DNA from: a bacterium
Lineage (GTDB): Bacteria > JACRDZ01 > JAQUKH01
NCBI GenBank assembly: GCA_028719205.1
Contig: JAQUKH010000008.1
Location: forward strand, 23,000 to 86,999
Direction: 5' to 3'
Length of the DNA stretch: 64,000 nt
Part shown: in pieces, positions 58,195 through 64,000 of the stretch
Layout of the letters: every line of letters begins with the position of its first letter
Numbering within the stretch: position 1 is the stretch's first letter
Made by a program: the position numbers and the translations under genes
The notes under the pieces: model-generated
Told to the model about the DNA's origin: nothing
Databases searched by the model: none
Seen by the model: the letters and a program-made list of their open reading frames with translations, nothing else

Positions 58195-59505
58195 CTACTT
58201 GAATTTTACTACCAAAGGACTACCCGAAAAATCAAAATCTTTATAAAGACCCTTTTTAAGGAACCTCAGATAATTAGGCATTAATAAACCTTTAACGGTC
58301 AAAGAAAAAACAGGCGGTTTCACTCCTACCTGAGTTATATATTTTATTTTTACCGGAACACCTTTCATCGCGGGAGGGCTTTTTTCCATTTTCAGGTCCC
58401 AAATGAATTTGTTCAAGTGGTTGGTTGATACTTTCCTTGAATAATTTGTATATACCTGAGGTATTTTCTCTAAAACTCTCTTTACTCCTTCTCCTGTCTT
58501 CGCTGAAGTGAAAAAAACAGGGGCAAAGGCCAAAGCAGGAAATCTCTCTCCGATAAATTTCATGTAATCTTTAAATTCACGGGAATCCCTGTCGATCATA
58601 TCCCATTTATTAACCACGAAAATACATGCCTTATTGGCCTGGATGATAAGATCCGCGATCTTCATATCCTGCATGCCGACGCCTTCCACCGCGTCGATAA
58701 GAAGGATCGCTATATCACACCTGCTGATACTTTTTATCGTCTGCCATACCATTATTTTTTCAAGTTCATTTAATACTTTTGTTTTTTTCCTTAATCCCGC
58801 GGTATCGATCAAAACAAATTTTTTATTTTTATAATCAAAAACAGTGTCAATCGAATCCCTGGTTGTTCCGGGAACAGAATCTACTATTACCCTGTTCTCT
58901 CCCAAAATGTTATTTACGAGAGACGACTTGCCGACATTAGGCTTTCCTACGATCGCGATCTTTATTGAATTATCTTTCAATTCAGATGATCCTGAACCGG
59001 CTTTTTTGGCAGGCGGGCATAAACGCACTATATCATCCAAAAGGTCCGAGATATTTCTTCCATGCGCGCAGGATACATGATAGATCTTCTCCCAGCCCAA
59101 TGCATAAAACGCGTATATCATCTGCTCTTGTTCTCTGTTATCAATCTTATTTACTACAACAAGAACAGGTTTATTCTCCTTTCTTAAATAATTAGCTAAA
59201 GACCTGTCAAGCGGAGTAACTCCATCCCTTCCGTCAACCACAAAAATAACCAGATCGGCCTCTTTGACCGCGATCTTTGCCTGATTAATAATTTCATTTT
59301 TTGTTTCTTCAATCTCCCCCTCCATACCGCCGGTATCAACTATTATAAACTTTTTTCCGTTCCATTCAGTTTCAGCGTATTTACGATCCCTTGTAACACC
59401 GGGTTCAGGAAATGCTAACGCCTCCTGACGGCCAAGAATTTTATTAAAAAGGCTGGATTTCCCGACATTCGGCCTTCCGACAATCGCAATTATAGGCATG
59501 TTCAT
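58195..59505 (-). CDS. der: Ribosome biogenesis GTPase Der
   Basis: 436 residues with two tandem G domains (GRPNVGKSSLFN ... NKID and GKPNVGKSSLVN ... NKWD) and a C-terminal KH-like domain. Essential for 50S assembly. Overlaps pgsA by 4 bp. Confidence 0.96.
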   Translation of the reverse strand: MNMPIIAIVGRPNVGKSSLFNKILGRQEALAFPEPGVTRDRKYAETEWNGKKFIIVDTGGMEGEIEETKNEIINQAKIAVKEADLVIFVVDGRDGVTPLDRSLANYLRKENKPVLVVVNKIDNREQEQMIYAFYALGWEKIYHVSCAHGRNISDLLDDIVRLCPPAKKAGSGSSELKDNSIKIAIVGKPNVGKSSLVNNILGENRVIVDSVPGTTRDSIDTVFDYKNKKFVLIDTAGLRKKTKVLNELEKIMVWQTIKSISRCDIAILLIDAVEGVGMQDMKIADLIIQANKACIFVVNKWDMIDRDSREFKDYMKFIGERFPALAFAPVFFTSAKTGEGVKRVLEKIPQVYTNYSRKVSTNHLNKFIWDLKMEKSPPAMKGVPVKIKYITQVGVKPPVFSLTVKGLLMPNYLRFLKKGLYKDFDFSGSPLVVKFK

Positions 59506-60041
59506 AATTTAGCCTTTTCTCCTACGTTTATGGTTGATGAAATAATGTAATCAAGGCCTGAGATAGTGGTTACTATTGCGGTCGCAAACCATAGATATCT
59601 GGCAAAGGGATTTCTCACAAGGACAAAAAATATAGTCACCATCTGGATAAAGGTTGTTATCTTGCTTAAGATCCTGGGTTTGATCTCAATATCATCTAAG
59701 ATCAGATAAATGATTATACACCCGAAAAGAATTATTACATCGCGGGTAATGACCACAATTGCCACCCACACAGGGATCAATTTAACAACAACCAGCATCA
59801 CAAAAGCAGAAATCAGAAGCATTTTATCGGCAACCGGATCCAAAAAACGGCCCAGTTCTGTTTCCTGATTGAAAACCTTTGCTACAAAACCATCCAGGAA
59901 ATCAGATAAACTGGCAACGCTGAATAAAACAACCGCAAAAATCCTGTAAGTGTCATTACCGCCTATATAATTAACCAAACTGATAATAAAACCCGGTATT
60001 ATCAGTATACGGATAATTGTAATGGTATTAGCCCAATTCAT
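59502..60041 (-). CDS. pgsA: CDP-diacylglycerol--glycerol-3-phosphate 3-phosphatidyltransferase
   Basis: 179 residues, membrane protein with the CDP-alcohol phosphatidyltransferase motif SDFLDGFVAKVFNQETELGRFLDPVADKML (Asp residues of DG..A...G...D...D, ~42-71). Makes phosphatidylglycerol phosphate. First gene of the operon pgsA-der-plsY-gpsA-merR-surE-pcm. Confidence 0.93.
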   Translation of the reverse strand: MNWANTITIIRILIIPGFIISLVNYIGGNDTYRIFAVVLFSVASLSDFLDGFVAKVFNQETELGRFLDPVADKMLLISAFVMLVVVKLIPVWVAIVVITRDVIILFGCIIIYLILDDIEIKPRILSKITTFIQMVTIFFVLVRNPFARYLWFATAIVTTISGLDYIISSTINVGEKAKL

Positions 60042-60107
60042 AAATTGCTCTCAAAATAAATCTAATATTTAGAATAATTTAACCTGAATTACTTAATATG
60101 GTTTCTA

Positions 60108-60136
60108 ATTATAATCTATTAGCTTTATCTTGTCAA
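60108..60136 (-). promoter_or_regulatory. Promoter of the pgsA-der-plsY-gpsA operon
   Basis: Minus strand TTGACA (60136-60131), 17 bp, TATAAT (60113-60108); perfect hexamers and spacer. Confidence 0.87.
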
Positions 60137-60148
60137 TATACTTGGGCC

Positions 60149-61105
60149 TTACTTAATTTGCCTGACGATATCTCCGGCTTTAATATCTGTTCCTGAATCG
60201 ATACTGGCCTCAGAAAGGTCCTTATTCTGATGGTTGGTAATGGTGATCTCCCCAACCTTTGATTCACGCACACCAATCACTTTTCCAGTATCGGGATCTT
60301 TTATTTCCATCCCTGTCCTGAAAACAGCAAGTTTCGCGCCAACAGGGAGATTTGATTTTGTCCCCGCCCTGAAGAGAACAACATTATTATCCACTAAAGA
60401 AACCTTGCTCTGGAACGGCTCACTGGAAAGCTTATTCAACATTTTTTCCAATGCCTTGCCTAAAGCATCGCGTAACGCGCCGTCGCGCAAATTTGTATCA
60501 TAGCTTGCTTTTGAGCCAAGGCCTAAAACCTTGCCGGTTGATTTTCTGTATTCACCCATACCTGATTCAGCTACCAGACTCCGGCCGCTAGCGACATCAA
60601 CCAGCGCGTAATCCACCGTTACCCTTGCGATCTGAGTTTTACTTGAAGTAAGTAAAAGATCCGACCCTTCTTCAGCTTCCGAATAGGCGGTAATTGCCCC
60701 TGAAACCCTGAAATCTATACTTTCCAATCCTTCACTCGCGTCTTTCTTACCTGTTTTTAGAGCCCCGGACTTCTGTAATTCTATAACTTTGCCCTGATTT
60801 TTTAATTCATCTTCACTTAAAAGCATAGCTTTTAACCCGGCGCTTTCGATCTGGGTCCTTAAAATCGATGTAGCTGCCTCGCCTATTGCTAAAACTTTTG
60901 ACGGTGTTTTATTTTCAAACGTAATAATACCTATCATATATTGCGGGCCTGTATATTTCTGTCCCGCTTCCTCAATTCTTTTAGTTTGGCCTGTAACTGA
61001 AACATCATCTTTTACCTTACCGGAAGTAGACGCGCAGCCATTTATAATAAATACCAATTGACAGAATAACAAGAAACCAGCCATAAATCTAATTTTCTTT
61101 TGCAT
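60149..61105 (-). CDS. CsgG-type lipoprotein
   Basis: 318 residues; lipobox IINGC (~Cys24). The CsgG-like core runs from YMIGIITFENKTPSKVLAIGEAATSILRTQIE to LRDGALRDALGKALEKML; a C-terminal domain (VVLFRAGTKSNLPVGAKLAVFRTG... IKAGDIVRQIK) follows, as in several CsgG relatives lacking curli genes. Probably an outer-membrane-associated assembly or secretion factor. It pairs with the GNA1162-type lipoprotein 30 bp upstream. Confidence 0.85.
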   Translation of the reverse strand: MQKKIRFMAGFLLFCQLVFIINGCASTSGKVKDDVSVTGQTKRIEEAGQKYTGPQYMIGIITFENKTPSKVLAIGEAATSILRTQIESAGLKAMLLSEDELKNQGKVIELQKSGALKTGKKDASEGLESIDFRVSGAITAYSEAEEGSDLLLTSSKTQIARVTVDYALVDVASGRSLVAESGMGEYRKSTGKVLGLGSKASYDTNLRDGALRDALGKALEKMLNKLSSEPFQSKVSLVDNNVVLFRAGTKSNLPVGAKLAVFRTGMEIKDPDTGKVIGVRESKVGEITITNHQNKDLSEASIDSGTDIKAGDIVRQIK

Positions 61106-61135
61106 TTGCTTTCCTCCTTAAATTTAACCCCCGGA

Positions 61136-61765
61136 TTATCTTTCAGGTAAAGGCCCGGGTGGAAATGTTGAATAAAACTTATATATTAATTCATTTGTCT
61201 CATCCTGCAAAGGAGAAACCCTGACTATCTTTGAAAACATCTTGGATTCCAGATTTCCTTTAAAAGCCTCTAAAGCGTTTTTGCTGGTAAACGAGACCTC
61301 AGACCTTTGGACCTTTTCTTCTCTTTCCCAAACTGTATTCCCGGTTTTTGTAGAAACCAGTTTAAATTTCGCCCTGACGATTTTAGAATTATAAAATCCG
61401 GTTATTGTGTAATTAAAATCCAGTAATTCTCCGAAAACTACCCCGTCCACACCCAGTTCCTCGCCTAATTTCTGCGCGTTCGTAAGGCTGAGCTGTCCGC
61501 CCAATGTTATTCCCATTCTGTCACGAAGTATTTCATCGATCTGCGGAATGCCCATTACTTCATAATACCTGTTCTTGACAAGCTTATTAAATCCTTTTCT
61601 AACCAGCTCAGGGCCGTCCATATCAGAAGTATTATTTACCATAGGAAGCACGGCTACTGTCCTGATCGGATTTGTCGGGTCATTTCTTGGCACATGTGCG
61701 CAGCTAAGCCCTATAATAATGACCGCGAATAATATATATTTACTTTTATGAAATATTTTCTTCAT
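61136..61765 (-). CDS. GNA1162/DUF799-type lipoprotein
   Basis: 209 residues; lipobox IGLSC (Cys22). RTVAVLPMVNNTSDMDGPELVRKGFNKLV... and LGEELGVDGVVFGELLDF match the DUF799/GNA1162 lipoproteins, whose fold is like TolB-N/CsgG parts. These usually travel with a CsgG-like protein, as here. A TATAAT lies at 61794-61789 within the end of queH, so the pair may have its own promoter. Confidence 0.85.
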   Translation of the reverse strand: MKKIFHKSKYILFAVIIIGLSCAHVPRNDPTNPIRTVAVLPMVNNTSDMDGPELVRKGFNKLVKNRYYEVMGIPQIDEILRDRMGITLGGQLSLTNAQKLGEELGVDGVVFGELLDFNYTITGFYNSKIVRAKFKLVSTKTGNTVWEREEKVQRSEVSFTSKNALEAFKGNLESKMFSKIVRVSPLQDETNELIYKFYSTFPPGPLPER

Positions 61766-61789
61766 AAAACTCCTTGTTCTTTAACGGTA

Positions 61790-62329
61790 TTATATCAGAC
61801 TTAACAAACATCCGCAATATTTCTGGAAATAAAACACCTTATCTTTTGCCATTTTTCTTCCTTCGCGGAAAAAAGGCCTGAAATCTTTATAATAAAATTC
61901 AAGTCCGCACTCTTTCGCGATTGCCTCCCCAAGTTCTCTGATCTTATCATGATCCTGATACGGGCTTATTAAAAGTGTAGTTGAAAAATATCTGTAACCT
62001 TCTCTTTTCGCGCTGAGCGCGGTCTCTTTTAATCTCCATTCATAACAAATATGGCAGCGGCTGTTTTTAGCTTTTTTCCAATGTTCTTTGTTCTCGCCGA
62101 TCCTGTTTAAAAATTCCTTTTCCGTACCCCTATTTTCAAAGTCAACGGAAAAATTATTTTCCATAATAAATTTCTTTAAGCAATCAGTTCTTTTGTTATA
62201 TTCCGCCTCGGGATGGATATTCGGATTAAAAAAATATCCTTTCCATTGAATATTTTCTTTTTTAAAATATTCGCAAAAATAGATCAGACAAGGAGCACAG
62301 CAGATATGAAGATATATTTTTGATTCCAT
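61790..62329 (-). CDS. queH: Epoxyqueuosine reductase QueH
   Basis: 179 residues. HICCAPC (8-14), RCHICYEWRLKETA and YCGC at the C-terminus supply the conserved Cys residues that bind a [4Fe-4S] cluster and a second metal. Last step of queuosine formation in tRNA. It starts 10 bp after ruvB. Confidence 0.94.
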   Translation of the reverse strand: MESKIYLHICCAPCLIYFCEYFKKENIQWKGYFFNPNIHPEAEYNKRTDCLKKFIMENNFSVDFENRGTEKEFLNRIGENKEHWKKAKNSRCHICYEWRLKETALSAKREGYRYFSTTLLISPYQDHDKIRELGEAIAKECGLEFYYKDFRPFFREGRKMAKDKVFYFQKYCGCLLSLI

Positions 62330-62339
62330 TTGTATCGCC

Positions 62340-63362
62340 CTACAAATCCAGTTTCATCTGTTCTTTTTTTGGTATTTTTCGGCTAAAATGGCGATATGAA
62401 AGCTCTGTCGCCCGCCGGCCGGATGGTGTGCGGTCAATAAAACCTATCTGGATCAAATAAGGCTCGTATACATCTTCAAGCGTATCATTTTCTTCTCCGA
62501 CTGCCACAGCAAGGCTTTCAATGCCGACCGGCCCGCCGCCGAACTTATCAATTATCGTCAAAAGTATTTTTCTGTCCATCGTATCCATTCCTAATTCGTC
62601 GATCTCAAGCATCTTTAAGGCGCTATCCGCCACCTCCCGGTTTATACATAACACTCCCGCGACCTGCGCGAAATCACGAACGCGTTTCAAAAGGCGAAGC
62701 ACGATCCTGGGTGTCCCGCGCGCCCTTTTAGCCAGCTCCATAGCCCCGCTTTTATCAAGCCGGACTTTAAGGACATCAGCCGCCCTGTTAACGATTTCCA
62801 TTAACTCACTATGTTCATAAAAATCAAGCCGCCCGACGATCCCAAATCTTTCCCTGAGCGGCGAAGTAATTAAACCCGCCCTTGTTGTCGCGCCGATCAA
62901 TGTAAACTTAGGAAGGTCTAATTTTATCGAACGCGCGCTCGGGCCTTTGCCGATAATTATATCCAGTTGGTAATCCTCCATCGCGGGGTATAAGATTTCT
63001 TCTACCGTATGGTTCAAACGATGGATCTCATCTATAAAAAATACATCTCCGTCCTGCAGATTAGTCAGGATCGATGCCAGATCACCCGCGCGCTCTATCA
63101 CAGGCCCGGAGGTAGTTTTAATATTAACACCCATTTCACAGGCAATTATGTGGGCCAGTGTTGTTTTTCCCAATCCCGGCGGCCCATAAAAAAGAACATG
63201 GTCCAACACCTCTTTTCGCGACTTCGCCGCGGAAATAAAAACCTTTAAATTCTCTTTTATTTTATTTTGCCCGATATAATCATTAAGTTTACGCGGCCGG
63301 ATACTTAATTCAGGTTCTTTATCTTCCAAAATTATCTCCGGTGTAATTATTCTTTCATCCAT
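62340..63362 (-). CDS. ruvB: Holliday junction branch migration helicase RuvB
   Basis: 340 residues: [18 protein letters not shown], Walker [17 protein letters not shown], Walker [11 protein letters not shown], sensor [18 protein letters not shown] and a winged-helix end ([19 protein letters not shown]). Hexameric motor of RuvABC. Separated from the putative ruvA end by a cohesin lipoprotein gene. Confidence 0.97.
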   Translation of the reverse strand: MDERIITPEIILEDKEPELSIRPRKLNDYIGQNKIKENLKVFISAAKSRKEVLDHVLFYGPPGLGKTTLAHIIACEMGVNIKTTSGPVIERAGDLASILTNLQDGDVFFIDEIHRLNHTVEEILYPAMEDYQLDIIIGKGPSARSIKLDLPKFTLIGATTRAGLITSPLRERFGIVGRLDFYEHSELMEIVNRAADVLKVRLDKSGAMELAKRARGTPRIVLRLLKRVRDFAQVAGVLCINREVADSALKMLEIDELGMDTMDRKILLTIIDKFGGGPVGIESLAVAVGEENDTLEDVYEPYLIQIGFIDRTPSGRRATELSYRHFSRKIPKKEQMKLDL

Positions 63363-63380
63363 AATAGTTCCTTATTTTTT

Positions 63381-63950
63381 CTACTGATAACTCAAACTAC
63401 CGCCCAGCCAGGCGGTTCCTGATATATTTGCGTTTCCTAATATATTTGAATTTAGTAAATGACTGCTGGAGGTAAATACAATATTTGTGTTTATATGTAC
63501 ACTAAGCGCCTTCAAAATAATTTTAGCTAACAGGCCATCTCCGTTTATTCCGGGAATCACTCCTGTTCTGGAAACACCTATTAGCAATTCACCGTTATTA
63601 TAATTTTTAAAAAACGCAGTGCTCGTGCCGTCATTATTTAAATAAGTGCCTTCTGACGCGGAGACATAATCTATTTTGCTGCTGTCAAAGTTTATCTTAA
63701 TATCTGCCGCGTACACATCCACACCGCCCTGAACTTTAACTGCCAAAGTTATTTCATCTTTATTTACAGAAACCTTTTCAAGATAAACTGAATTGCCGGC
63801 CGGACTCCCTGAAGGTATAAAAGAAATTACACGCGCTTGAGTGGGATTTGTCGAGCCGTTATTATTATCCACTCCGCTTGCCCCGCCGGAACAGCCGCTT
63901 AAAGCCGCAAGAATAAATATTACAATCACTGAAACTGCTTTTCGTTTCAT
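63381..63950 (-). CDS. Cohesin-domain lipoprotein (second copy)
   Basis: About 189 residues from ATG 63950 (GAGGG upstream). Lipobox AALSGC (Cys20), Asn/Gly/Ser linker, then the same cohesin domain as at 44807: NSVYLEKVSVNKDEITLAVKVQGGVDVYAADIKINFDSSKIDYVSAS and a final SGTAWLGGSL. Its dockerin partner is not adjacent; the RCC1 protein's dockerin could bind either copy. It sits inside a ruv operon with no functional link to it. Confidence 0.85.
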   Translation of the reverse strand: MKRKAVSVIVIFILAALSGCSGGASGVDNNNGSTNPTQARVISFIPSGSPAGNSVYLEKVSVNKDEITLAVKVQGGVDVYAADIKINFDSSKIDYVSASEGTYLNNDGTSTAFFKNYNNGELLIGVSRTGVIPGINGDGLLAKIILKALSVHINTNIVFTSSSHLLNSNILGNANISGTAWLGGSLSYQ

Positions 63951-63958
63951 TTTATCCC

Positions 63959-64000
63959 TCATATATACTTAAACGCGGTTTTGATCAGATCTTCCGCTTT
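63959..64000 (-). CDS. ruvA: C-terminal end of a gene, probably ruvA
   Basis: Thirteen codons and a TGA: KAEDLIKTAFKYI. The TGA overlaps the start region of the cohesin gene. Position before ruvB and the helical ending (as in the RuvA C-terminal domain) suggest ruvA; the rest lies outside the window. Confidence 0.5.
   Translation of the reverse strand, partial: KAEDLIKTAFKYI

Noticed and set aside
1..64000. CRISPR array
   Set aside because: No set of identical 25-40 bp repeats with unique spacers; the only tandem repeats are heptads and the coding RCC1 units.

Overview
The window looks like one chromosomal segment of an uncultured, AT-rich (by eye mid-to-upper 30s % GC), diderm, probably anaerobic bacterium. 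Evidence for an outer membrane: a TonB-dependent receptor, a PorV-like barrel, an SLBB/Wza-type exporter, many lipoproteins, and CsgG and GNA1162-type lipoproteins. I cannot fix the phylum; the mix of hgcAB, a GeoRSP-like maturase, PorV and cohesin/dockerin proteins fits several candidate phyla better than a well-studied lineage. Gene density is high, most genes are on the minus strand in long operons, and many promoters are near-perfect TTGACA/TATAAT with 16-17 bp spacers.

Layout. 1-1377: dienelactone hydrolase (cut by the window edge), a DUF2934 and a VF530-type small protein. 1460-10964: a nine-gene cobalamin uptake and salvage locus (cobU, Cys-rich protein, cobT, cobS, cobQ, btuF, btuC, btuD, btuB) with two cobalamin riboswitches, one before a terminator in front of cobU and one before a Shine-Dalgarno-sequestering hairpin in front of btuB. 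10989-13909: ubiX (apparently with an ATC start), a membrane protein, and a divergent PpiD-like foldase. 13933-24248: a long minus-strand unit that starts with K+ uptake genes (two trkA, trkH) and continues into a PqqD / radical SAM-SPASM / SPASM-only set with two orphan solute-binding proteins and two beta-helix lipoproteins. 24414-34153: envelope genes, a secreted HEFFH metalloprotease next to a PorV-like barrel, rimO and a phosphoesterase. 34173-41850: YedE-like transporter, SpoIID, BipA, glucan phosphorylase, RadC, HigBA. 41949-47294: RCC1-repeat dockerin protein, cohesin lipoprotein, RecQ. 47823-50247: a thioredoxin-like protein without its first catalytic Cys, a methyltransferase, and an FMN reductase of foreign composition.

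50574-54029 is the standout: a mercury-methylation operon with hgcA (corrinoid protein with the NVWCAAGK cap-helix motif), hgcB (two [4Fe-4S] motifs plus Cys pairs), an AbrB-like HgcC-type protein, a Cys-rich tail-anchored mini-protein, an AhpD-like protein and Cys-rich accessory genes, under a strong promoter followed by three 9-bp direct repeats. HgcA needs a corrinoid, so the B12 locus 40 kb away is a plausible physiological partner. 54098-64000: tRNA-Pro(CGG) and housekeeping operons (pcm, surE, gpsA, plsY, der, pgsA; ruvA-cohesin-ruvB-queH).

Across the window run three kinds of short repeat that the genes do not explain: exact 7-bp-period repeats (consensus AAGTCAC) lying in frame inside unrelated genes, C-rich/G-rich palindromes at operon junctions, and hairpin elements of roughly 80-190 bp. 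All identifications come from reading motifs; no database search was run.
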